Shown piece by piece: positions 34,902-45,163 of a DNA stretch of 64,000 nt. The notes under the pieces were generated by a model. The model made no database searches and was not told where the DNA came from. It was given only the letters and a program-made list of their open reading frames with translations. How positions within the stretch are numbered: position 1 is the stretch's first letter; each line of letters begins with the position of its first letter. A program made the position numbers and the translations under genes. Source of the stretch: Serpula lacrymans var. lacrymans S7.9 (taxonomy: Eukaryota > Basidiomycota > Agaricomycetes > Boletales > Serpulaceae); assembly GCF_000218685.1 (NCBI RefSeq), contig NW_006763290.1, positions 2,995,365-3,059,364 of the forward strand. The letters are read 5' to 3'.

Positions 34902-35160
34902 GCCCCTAACTTCATCATCCAAGATTGGCCTGAACCACGTAAAATTAAGGATGTCCAGTCCTCAGTAGGGTCTGACAACTCCTACCATTGTTTTATTAAC
35001 AACTACTCCAACATTGTTGCTCTGCTCACCCAGCTTACTCAGAAAGATATTCATTGGAATTTCTCCAACAACTGTCAGAAGTCCTTCAAAGCATTGAAAA
35101 ATGCCTTCACAATTGTCCGACGTTTTTGCACTATGTGGCTGTGCATATTACTAAGCAAGT
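34902..35160 (+). pseudogene. Short gypsy reverse transcriptase connection fragment
   Basis: Within a 107-codon frame, DWPEPRKIKDVQS, then INNYSNIVALLTQLTQKD and SFKALKNAFTI match the post-palm connection of gypsy Pol (family pattern WPEPxxxKxxQxFLGxxNFYRRFI, PLTxLTxKD, F..LK.AFT). The central FLGFANFYR region is degraded. Flanking Pol is absent. Confidence 0.7.
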
Positions 35161-35194
35161 GACCGGAAATGTTATTGAGTCTATGTAATCAACT

Positions 35195-35490
35195 GTTGTA
35201 ACTCTAACATGGAACTCTGTACCTATATTACGGGTTACTCCTTACAAACTTCAATCCCTCCAATAGTATATAAGCTGTAGCTCCTGTACTCCGTTCCTGC
35301 AGTTCAGATATCAACTAGTTCCTCCCACCTTTATTTAAGTCTCCTTCTAAGTTTTCCGGTCCTTCTCCAAAGGACCTTTACTCCACTCCAACTTTCATCC
35401 TCTACTCTCACCCATTCACTCTGTCAAGTCAGGGACCAAGGTCCACGGAAAAGCCTAGCACACAAGCTAAGTCAACTCCCAACCTTGCAC
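35195..35490 (+). repeat. Repeat family X copy 2
   Basis: Plus-oriented: atattacgggttactcctta, then the TATA box agtatataagctg, then tgtactccgttcctgcagtt and a pyrimidine-rich tail ending about caagctaagtcaa. Matches the reverse complement of X copies 3 and 4. Confidence 0.65.
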
Positions 35491-36346
35491 TCTGCTCTGC
35501 TCCCCACCCCATTTCCATTTTACAAACTTCAATCACTCTGAAGGTTACGGTTCTGACACATCTGCTGGATTGTTGTAGTGGGCACACTTGTTTTGGTGGG
35601 GGTTCTGCCTCTCTCTTTCTCTTCCTGTTGTAGTCTAAGTCTACTGATGACTTTTTCTGCAGGATCTTGAGCTCTGCCGCTAATAAGGGCTCAGTGGCGT
35701 TGATAAGGTATTGTTGGACATGCTTGTGGATGGGAATGGGAGGGAGTAAAGTTGTCTCAGCCCATATAAACCTCTGAAGAGGTTGTCTGCAGGGTTGCAT
35801 ATGCTAAAGACATATTCAACTCAGATCTCAAGATATTGGGGATGACTTGGGATAAATATTGTGGATATGCTTGAACACTTTGTTGACAGCTTCATTGCAG
35901 TGCCTACCATTTGGCCAGCCTTTGACAATGCCAGAGTTGTCTCTCTAGACCTTGATACAGTGGCTAGAATGAGAAATTTCAGCAAAAGTGTATATGAGGA
36001 ATTCAAATCTGATGGCCTCTGCCCAGCCAATATCTCTTCTTCTATGGTGCATTTTCCACCCTGGTATCAATCTCCACGTTCTCCACTTATTTCCTCTTGT
36101 GGTTGCTACTCTAATTCCCAAACTAGTGGCTGAAAAGGCCTGAAGGTCCGAGAATACTGCAGGTGAGTAAATGGGCTGCGAGACTTGGCCTAGCAGTCTG
36201 CACTATGTTTTTGTCTGGCCGGTGAGGTACAAAATGGCTTGGCAGAACACACCCCCAATGTGCACTCTAAGCCTGTCAGATATGTACACCGCATTATCAT
36301 GGCTGAGCATGCATATAGTAACTTACTGTAAAGCTTGGGTACATCT
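35491..36346. other. No convincing gene
   Basis: A minus frame (35429-35800) and a plus frame (35861-36133) exist. Neither shows a recognised domain, and the first overlaps repeat X. Confidence 0.4.
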
Positions 36347-37031
36347 TGTTACAATAACACAATTCTCAGACCTTTAAATTTCATTCTTCTTTCTTTTGTA
36401 GTTTTCACACCCTGTGCCATGCAGCACTTTCCGTTCTTGTTCAAACTCCACTTCTCGCACTGCACTGCTTTTTCCATTTTTAGATACAGGTTTCTCACAC
36501 AGTGGAGCTGGTCACACACGCTGTGCCCTATGACATCATCAGCCACTGCCTTCATCAACTATATAGTACACATGTACAAACAAGCTATAGTAGTATATAT
36601 ACCCCAATAGATCAAGGAGACTCCTCAGCAAGTCCTCCTGTTATTTATATTAAGAACAAAGCCTAAGGGAAGTGCCTAACCACTTGCTGAGAGCTATCAG
36701 AGACTGGAAACTAGAGTCCAATGTGAGTAACTAGAGAATAAGAAGCATTGGACTCTGAAGTACTGTCCGAAGTTTTGTAAACAAAGGTAAACAAAGCAGC
36801 CACAGAGGCAAAATAATAGAGAACATAGTGAACACCAAGTGATAGGAGATTAGGGAAAGAAATGAAAATAGGTAGAAATATGAATAGAATAATTAGGTGC
36901 AGAATCACCAAAACTAACAATTTACCCATAACAAACTTGGTCCCACCCTAAGGGAGATTATCTCCACCTCCACTCACCCCTCCTTGCTTGTCTTTGTTGT
37001 GCACCAGAGTATACAAACTTTGGTTGTTACA
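36347..37031 (+). repeat. GyA solo LTR G, split by a Copia-1 solo LTR
   Basis: LTR halves 36347-36647 and 36920-37031 rejoin perfectly if the nested 272 bp and one ATTTA copy are removed. No target duplication is seen for LTR G itself (catct versus agttg). Confidence 0.88.
36648..36919 (-). repeat. Copia-1 family solo LTR, ancestral form
   Basis: 272 bp, TATTAAGAAC to CTAACA on the plus strand, flanked by ATTTA (36643-36647 and 36920-36924). It has a single copy of the ttactcacattggactctag block, so it lacks the 55 bp duplication of the full-length element. It also confirms a 5 bp target duplication for this family. Confidence 0.9.
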
Positions 37032-37523
37032 AGTTGCCAAGTAAATACTAAAGTCTGAAAATAAGACGGAAACGGAGAAGTTTGAATCCTTGTTTACCAA
37101 TATAGGTATAAGTTTCTCACACATGTTGGTGAGTGCTATTCCTTGTTGTTGCTCCAACATACTGTATTTCTAATTAATGTGTGCCACATCACTTCTTCAC
37201 ACATAGATAGTCAGTGTTCACAGGGCATGATCCTCCGGATCCCTTCGGTTGGTGGGCTGTCGAGTGTTGTGGACACACTGCATTTTACGACAGCAAGTCC
37301 TAGCATTATCCAAGAGATATTGAAGGAGGCCCTATGGTTGCAATTTGCAGGGTTCTTTGAAAAAGGTGTTTTCACTTCTGTATCAATTTCAATTGCTATC
37401 CAACTATAGTATCAACTGGATATATGAAGCAAGGGTACGTAAGCCTCAGGGAAAAGTAATAGACTATACACTATCTGAAGACCAAGGTGTCTTGAATACT
37501 CTTCGTTCGGGAACGTATAGGAC
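37032..37523. other. Spacer 3' of the DENN gene
   Basis: No gene recognised. It should contain the 3' untranslated region of the minus-strand DENN gene. Confidence 0.5.
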
Positions 37524-40500
37524 TTAGGATGGGGTCGAGCCATGTTCGGTATTTTGATTATTGGGAATCAAGGGAGCAAGGCAGCTGCCATCACTATCTC
37601 GCGAACTGGTCGAATAGGCACTCCGAAATTCATCCGAATCATCCGTGGATATAGCTGGAGTTACAGTAGGTGATGTAGAGACCCCTCTGTGATGCGAGTT
37701 TGTCCGAGAACCGCACAGAGAGCCACCCAAAGAGACTCTATGTAGCTCCTTCGACAACGAAGTAGCAGAGTGCCTATTAGTCAAATCTTTACGAGCGCAG
37801 AGCCCCCCTCCAGAATGAGATGGGGGCTGTACTCCATTCATATCCATAAGCATGGTTTCGCATGATTGGTGTGTGGTGCTAATTGTTTGCATTGAAGTGA
37901 CTGTGTCACGCCTTCTCCTGATATTGGCAGCTTCCTGTGGCAACATGAGATCTGCGGCGATTTCCTCGTCGTCTTCAGTACTCAAATACCTAGCTTCAGT
38001 TATCAATGCCGACTCCAGCTGCCACATGGTTAGCTTTAGGAGAAACAATGCTTCAACTGCACGTATACGTACCTTTTGTTGAATTTGTTTCACTTTCTGA
38101 GCGATCCGATCGCTCTGTTCGCTGATACCCTGATCTACTGCCATCATCCCATCTTGCACTAACTCTGACTGGGTTGCCGAAAACCGCTTAGTCTCAGGAA
38201 GAGTTCTTTCTACCATTTCTTCGTTACTCCTGTTGCCCTTTTGGGACTTGAAGGAATTGATTTCCTCTTTAACCTCGGGAACATTGACGAACGCCGACTC
38301 GGTACCCACGGAGCGATGCCTCCGGCAGTCGACGTCCGAAAGCGAGGATAAGCGACTTCCAGGTCGCGATTCGGTGTTGTAGTCAGATTCATCTGAATCC
38401 ACGGCCATGGAAGCTAATGCACGTTCGATTTGTGCTTCTACCTCAGCAACCATTTCTGCTCTCTCGTGTTCCATCGTCTCCATCAAGTCTTTCATATTTC
38501 CCAGCTCACGCAGCGCTTCCTGGTGAGCCAGTTCGGTACAGTGCAGTTCTAGGATCAAAGAAAATCAATACCCAACCATCAATAGATGCAAGATATCCCT
38601 ACGATTCTGCAAATTTGCCTTTTCGGAAGTAGTGAGTGTAACGAGACCATTCAATCTTTTAGTCTCCTTCTGTTCCCTGTTAATCTTCGTCCTTAAGTCA
38701 CTAGCCTCCACACTTAATTTTTCAGCATAATGTTCAAAAGTGACAAATTTGTCGCGCCATAAATCGGATTCCGACATTAGGAAATTTAGTCGTCGTGATA
38801 GGCGACCTATCTTCGTTTCAAGGTCATCTCGAGCATCCACGAACGCCGTGGCGCGCTTGCGAATAGAATACTGAATGAGTTGCTCAGCGTGGGTGAGTTG
38901 TGGAGGATGTTTGACCATGTTAAAAGAACTGATCCGCTTGAAAATTGATGGTTTCTTAAGCTGTGTCATTGGCAAAGCTATCAGAAGGATTATACGGGGG
39001 AACTCACACAGCAACTTACCTTGTCCTGCAAGACAGCATCGAAAGCTTGAATAATCCTGGTTGAATGCCACCATTCTGGGGGCTTTATGGTATCTGCGAT
39101 AGCAGCTGTCTCTGCACCACGTTTCGCCTGGATCTTGCAAACGGGTCTGAAACGCCCTGCTGGAAAAGCTTCCTTGAATTCACTATTGGAAGTCGCAGTC
39201 AGATTATGCAACAGAATAGCCAGGATCGACTGACCTCGGCACACTATGATCTAGGTGATAATGGGGCTCGAAGGCAGCGAGGAGTTTCTGCCGATATCTG
39301 TCTCTTTGCTGTTTGGTGGAGACAATACCTTTTGGAGGTGACGGGCAACTCCTACAATATATATTAGCGATGACGGCCTAATGGCCTCTAACAGATGAGA
39401 ATTCACAGAAAATTGATGTCTCTGGATCCGCACTTATTAGCACATGCCTGGCACCAATAACAGTAGTACTTACAGGTCACAAACACAGACCTCTGGACCT
39501 GGTCTGATACTGAATCGCGCCTCAGTAGCTAAACCCATGATCCACGGACCGGGATCATCGACATAGATCTTCGCGTCACGGGAGTGGATAGCGGCAAGCG
39601 CAATGCCATTCCAGCCGCGCAGCTCTACGAGATATTTCACGGTTGCAACGGCAATCTAAAAGCAACAACCGAATCGAATCACGTAACAAGTAAATAAGAA
39701 AACTACGTACACCGAGCATTGCGGGGTGCCGCGAGAAGAACAAGATACGACCTGTAGGTGCAAGCGCTATCTGCTTTTCTAGTTATTATACATGCGTGAC
39801 CTTGAATATCTAGCAACATACCTCACAGATCGTCAAAATGTGGTCAATATTAAGGCACTTGAACAAAGGCCACATAGTAAAATTAATATCAACCAACCCT
39901 CGGCCGAAGTCGAGACCCCCAGGAAAGCGAGCGATGACCTCCAAGTCAGTCTCATCATTTGCGGAGGCGTCAAGTTTAATGAGATCACCTGCGCGAGGGG
40001 CGGGGTGAGAAAGAATCTTGGAAATTTGAAGAGTGTGTGATTGCACATCCTTGGAAAAGCGTGCCCAAGAGAGGGTGAGGTAGTCGCGCATAAGATCATA
40101 AACCGGGTGTCTAGACACAAGGGCTGCGCGCAAATGTTGATTTAAAGGGTACAAAAGGCAAAAATGCACTTACTCAGAGCGTACGGCAACCAGAAAATAG
40201 TATCACCAGGAACAAACAAAGTACTTTCCCCAGGTCCATGTCCGATGGAGCTAGCCACCTCAAAATCGCTCTCACTAATGGCACCTTCTCCCTCCGTCTC
40301 CGCATCGGTCTCTCCATCTGTCCAAAAACCTTTATTACTTCTCCTCGAGTTCCTGTGGGCACGCAGTATAGGATCACCCAAACCTCCATTACCATTCGAT
40401 AAGCTAACTTTGGGTGGACAAATGTCAGGTTGGAGCACTCTCAGTCTCGTCGCAATATGTGACTGTGCACTTTCCTTACGAGAGCGACCGGTCTCTAGAG

Positions 40501-41559
40501 TACGACGGATAGCGATGGCGCGCTCTGTATCAGCATGCGACCAAACAGTGAGGCACACGCCATGATAAGTGACTGGGCTACTATTTCCACTGTCTCGACC
40601 TTGCGTGGACGAACCATCTAGTGCAACTGGTGTTGGTACAGAGTCCTGAGCAAAAATCGAGGGGACACCGAGAGAAGCAGGACGAGCGTGAGAAGTACCT
40701 AAGGGGTAAGCGAAGGCACCGTTCGAGGAGTGTTCTGTGACAGTAAACACTGATGAACGGAGAAGATCACCCGAATGAGTGGGTGCCAATGGTGTAGCTG
40801 GGGTGGCGAGTGTAAATGTAAATGTGTGAACTGTAGATGCGGGCTGCAATGTAGAAGCAACAATTTCCACTTCGCGTGTGAAAGATAGCTTTCCAACAAG
40901 TGAGCATGAGATGCTATGTACTAAGATGCAGGTGAGAATACCTTCAGTGCTTTTGATAACATCTTTCCAACCTCCTGCTTAGAGAGCGTGCCTGCACCTT
41001 TAAGAAGATCAGTATCACTCCTATTACTCTTCGTTTTCTTTCTGGAACCACATGCTCCTGGACTAACAGTACTTCCAAGGACTTCGGGTCTCCACCAACG
41101 GTTTACGGCGCCTTCAGTATGATGCAAACCAAACACAGAGTCTGGATCAGCCAGAGTCCATGTATACGGGGATTTTGGAAGGCCGGACACTACATATAGA
41201 GAGGTGAGAGGAAGCGATGAAGGGAGATACGGATATTTGCGTGGGCCGCGAGCAGTATGACCTGACATTATAGAAGTACGAGACGACGCAGGTAATGGTT
41301 CCATTGACATTCTATGCTGAATACCTAACACCCGGGAAGCTTTATCGGGGCGACGTAAATGATAGTTTGTCGGAACAGCAGAGGATGGGGGAGTGTCGAT
41401 GGAGTTACCAACGATATGTTCTGAGTTGTATTCTACGTCTTGTAATGTTCTTGTCACTGTGATGTAGTCCAGCTCGTCTGCAAGCTCTTTCCCGTTGTCG
41501 CAGTTAGAATTAAGATTTGGATCGAGCAGGTCACCGTTATAAGAGGGAAGCGTTTTCAT
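37524..41559 (-). CDS. DENN-domain protein (predicted Rab guanine nucleotide exchange factor)
   Basis: Ten coding exons read on the minus strand: 41559-40942, 40888-40174, 40123-39822, 39770-39711, 39655-39474, 39421-39407, 39351-39235, 39182-39020, 38960-38603, 38548-37524. They sum to 3555 nt (1184 residues plus stop) with consistent phases. Introns are 50-59 bp with GT-AG ends. Residues 1-206 are a low-complexity Ser-rich head. uDENN starts about 207 (FTREVEIVASTLQPASTVHT to YHGVCLTVWSH). cDENN includes FVPGDTIFWLPYALTLVSRH, PGGLDFGRGLVDINFTMWPL and IALAPTGRILFFSRHPAMLG. dDENN runs through CPSPPKGIVSTKQQRDR and EFKEAFPAGRFRPVCK. A coiled coil spans about 740-890, then a Ser-rich tail. DENN proteins activate Rab GTPases on membranes; the Rab target is not deducible. 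Start: first ATG of the open exon-1 frame; an upstream exon cannot be ruled out. No disabling change seen. Confidence 0.88.
39407..39421 (-). other. 15 nt microexon of the DENN gene
   Basis: agacatcaattttct lies between two introns of 52 bp (39422-39473, gtaagt...ccag) and 55 bp (39352-39406, gtgaat...gtag). Included, the protein reads CVCDLDINFLSCPSPPKG; skipped, the reading frame is kept but DINFL is lost. Confidence 0.75.
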
Positions 41560-41700
41560 GGAGACAAAGAAAATGCTGGAACCCTTGCTTGGAGCTTAGG
41601 GCAGATTCAAACCATCAGACTCCGCCAGGAAACCCTAATAGCGGACTTCCGGGCGTGCCACTGTGGCCAGTTGCTGACCTACAGCAGGATCTGTACCTGT

Positions 41701-41866
41701 GTGCAGTGATTCTGGACTTTCTGGGCATGCAACCAATCAGTATGCTTTTCAAGTATACCTTGGTAGCTTAGTTGGTAAAGCACCAGACCATGAAAGCTGG
41801 AGTCCCAGGTTCAAGCCCTGGCCAATGCATGTTTTCTCATAATATAAAAAAATGTCATAATTTGTC
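41701..41866 (+). repeat. tRNA-derived repeat (SINE-like), copy 1
   Basis: A 73 nt tRNA-like core at 41757-41829 has a D arm (tagcttagttggtaaagc, A box), a perfect 5 bp T arm (ccagg-ttcaagc-cctgg, B box) and a 6-of-7 type acceptor. The anticodon arm is irregular: only four clean pairs around an 8-10 nt loop. About 56 bp before and 37 bp after the core are shared with the copy at 61064-61230, so the repeat unit is larger than a tRNA. It lies about 140 bp upstream of the DENN start codon. A real but odd tRNA gene is less likely. Confidence 0.65.
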
Positions 41867-44215
41867 AGCTTGTAGGATAAATTTTGTACATTGTTGGCAA
41901 TGAACTATGCTTTGGAAAACTGGAATAATCTTGCCTTCCTATCAGTTTGTTGATCAGGAAGGTGAGGTTCATCCATTCCATGGAGTGTACAGCTATATCA
42001 TAATCATGAGTAAATTTTGATAAAATGTGATACACATTATGAAAAACATGGGGTATACATTTAGAATGATACAGGCCAGGATAATATGGATAAAATTGTG
42101 AATAAATTGTAATACTGCTGACTATCAACACTGATTATTGATTGTTGAATTGACTGTGTAACTAGTGATTGTCTAGAATCAATGGTTGATTACGAGTTGA
42201 AAGTAGTGTGTACTATTGCAATTGAATTTTTCTAGAATTCATTTTGGGAAAAAAAACTGTTTATAGTATTATTTATTTTGGTGAGAAAAATGTTAAATGA
42301 TGAAAAGAACATTATATATGTGAACACATATCTACACAAATTAGAAGATTGTTGAACTGAAAACAAAATTTAAAACAAAATGTGTATAAAAAGAAAAGAA
42401 AAAAAAAGTAATTTTGAATGTTAGTTCAATGATTGCTAGATTCTTGGGTAAATAAAATCTAAAAAAATTGGCCTAGTAAATTGTATATTTTTCACAGTAC
42501 AACATCATAAAATAACTAGTTCTACATTTAACCTGTTTTGTCTGTGTACATTTTCACTTTTAGTCAATATTTTATTTTCATTTTGTTTGAGAAAAAATTG
42601 TAAAGAAAGAAAGAGAAGATCTACATTGTTATGCTGAGATAAATTATAAATTGAATCGTCATCAAGTCACAAACTTGACTGTGAAAAAACTTCAACAAAA
42701 TCTTTTAAGCAATTGAATTGATCTGACAATATATATAACATTTTAATGTGAGAAAAATGATAATTCAAAGTCCGATGTTTTTGCCACTACATCCTAAGAT
42801 AAGAGGGAGAAATTCAAGTAATAGCTTTGAATCTTATTACCATTTTATCTGGAGAAAAAAGGTTTGTTTACTTTGTCTTTAGATACAATTTGATCAGTAT
42901 TTATTTCAAGGAAAAATTGATATTTTCCCCTGGTGATTAGACTACAATACTTTGATACCTGTACTTATTGTGGGCACCTGGTAAGCCTTTATAAATGCAG
43001 TTGAGGTGTTGCCTTGACAAATCATTCCAATTCTGGATTACCAACTCCACCTAGCTATAGCAACTCTTTCCCAATTTCCTGATGAACAACCATACCTTTT
43101 TTTTTCAAACTTTTTACTAAAGCTTAACTATCACTCAACTATATATGACTGTTACTTGATGTTTGCCTGATTTTACATGACTTTATGTGACTATTACTTG
43201 ACTATACTTGACTTTTTGTTTTTACTGAGCATGATGCCAGTAATGCAATATTAGTATAATGTTCTGTCAATGCCTTGTAACATCTAGCACCTCCTGTAAT
43301 GACAAGAAAAACTTGTCTGCACTGTTTTTCTTGTTGCACCCTAGAAATATTATATAATCAGCTGAATTACCAAAAAAGAATGGGCAATAGAAATCCCTGA
43401 CTCTATAAATAGCAGTCTTTGCACTTACCATCATAGTGTCAGTAACAAATATGAAGCTATATAACAACCGGTATCAGGCCAAAATCATGGAGACAAGACA
43501 GTGAAGCTGAGTGAAGACATCAAGTATCTACTCCTTATATAGTGAAATAACAAGGGTCAGACTAAAAGGGAACAGAACAGGAAAGTGACCCAACTCAATG
43601 ATTAACCAATAAGAAAAAAGGAAGAAGTAGTGTGATCTATTGTTTAATTATGTGGGAAACATCTTTGGTAAGGAATATGTGATGGCTGGATCAGTAATCC
43701 CATGGGAAATTGCTGAGTCACAGTGTGTATGGCTTATTAATCTCTCACTAAAGTATTCCTGTGCACACCTCTTGATCAGAGCTATACCATTGGGATGTCT
43801 TCTCGTGAATGAGAAAAGAGTCTCCTATGTTGCATGTACAATAGAATGTAAGTGTGAAAAGAGAATAAAAAGAAAAGAGAGATAAGTAAAAGAGTCCTAA
43901 TGATGACTTCTAGTCCAATGGCTAAGGGAGTTACTGGAAACAATTGGGAAAACCAAGATATAGTGGGAATGCAATGAGAAAATTTGATTCCTCACACATG
44001 GTGTATTGTGCTATCAGCAAAGACATCAAAGAGCAAGCCCTCTAGCTCATCAAACATCAGTATATACCCTCCAATGTCTGTGAGATCTTCAACATATCTG
44101 AGAAAAGCCTCTCTCTCTGGAAAGCAAACCAAGCTCAGTTTGGCTCTGTCTGCCCTCCTGTCAGAACCGTGACCTTTTGGAGTGTGGAGACAGAGTGGAG
44201 AGTGTAACAGAGTAC
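41867..44215. other. AT-rich, no gene recognised
   Basis: Very AT-rich with A-runs. Around 43130-43220 there are irregular repeats of tgactattacttgacta type. No credible frame. Confidence 0.55.
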
Positions 44216-44800
44216 AAGGTTGGAAATTGACTTAGCTTGTGCACTAGGTCCTTCTGCGGACCTTGGTCCCTACCTTGTCAGAGTGAATGGATGAGAGTAG
44301 AGGATAAAAAGGAGTAGAGCAAAGGTCCTTCACAGGATCAGAAATCTTAGAAAGGGCTTTGTAAAGGCGAGGGAATCTAGTTGATATTTGAACTGCAGGA
44401 ACAGAGTACAGGAGCTACAACTTTACTGTTGGAGGAATGGGAGTTTGTAAGGAGTAATCTGTAATGTAGGTACAGGGTTCCATGCGGACAATTATCTAGT
44501 GAAGGGAAATTATATGTGGGAGGAGTGTATCGTAAGATCTAAACTTCAGAGTCCATGGGGAGTATGAAACATGCATAGGAAAATGTATGGCAGACTAGAA
44601 GTCTGGTGCAAGAGTATCAGAATGGATGTCCAGAGTACCATGTGGGGATGGGGCACAGGGGTATGCCAACCAGCAGGACACAAGGAGCGTAATCCCAAGA
44701 GTACCAATGGTTTGGGGGGTTCAGACTGGAGGAATGTCCTCTTTGGAGATTCCGGAGTTCTGCCTTCCAGCATGGATATGACACCTCCTCCCAACCTTCT
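44216..44800 (-). repeat. Repeat family X copy 3
   Basis: Collinear with X copy 1 over gtttgtaaggagtaatctgt, ccatgtggggatggggcaca and aaggagcgtaatcccaagag, to about 44780. It has the additional left part (gcttgtgcactaggtcctt, ggaccttggtccct) shared with copies 2 and 4. No gene inside. Confidence 0.65.
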
Positions 44801-44980
44801 TCATGGCTTGGAAAGCGCAAGTCAATGAAGACAAGCATTGTACAAAGAGAAAGTATGGTGCAGGGCACCATACTAAGAAGGTATAGTAGTCAGATGGCCC
44901 ATGCATTTTGATGGGCAAATTTTCTCATTATTTATACTTCTCTTTAGCCTTTTTAAACCTTTGTAGCAACAATTGCCCCC

Positions 44981-45013
44981 CACCTCAGAGCTTTGCCCAC
45001 AAACTCTGAGGTG
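44981..45013 (+). other. Stem-loop in Copia-3 5' region
   Basis: cacctcagag (44981-44990) and ctctgaggtg (45004-45013) are perfect 10 bp complements around ctttgcccacaaa. A half copy, ctcagagctttacccacaa, follows at 45096. Comparable to the pair of stem-loops upstream of Copia-2. Confidence 0.6.
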
Positions 45014-45149
45014 AGAATCTTATACCATCTTAGCTTTTAGTGATATACTTACTCTGTACCTAGTATTTGGGGTATATTAGGTACACAAATACATTCTCAG
45101 AGCTTTACCCACAATGATCAAGTATTTGGTTTATATTAGATCTCTTTGA

Positions 45150-45163
45150 GGTTATGAGCCCTG
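45150..45163 (+). other. Copia-3 primer binding site overlapping gag start codon
   Basis: ggttatgagccctg, 14 nt complementary to the initiator tRNA-Met anticodon arm. The ATG at 45154 is the gag start. Confidence 0.75.

Noticed and set aside
39251..39433. Alternative frame in the DENN gene with a single 122 bp retained stretch
   Set aside because: The joined reading with the 15 nt microexon keeps family-like sequence on both sides and normal intron sizes.
41757..41829. Functional tRNA gene (Met or Phe)
   Set aside because: The anticodon arm has only four pairs and no loop with U33 and a 7 nt size at a clear anticodon, and the shared sequence extends far beyond the tRNA core. Kept as a tRNA-derived repeat.
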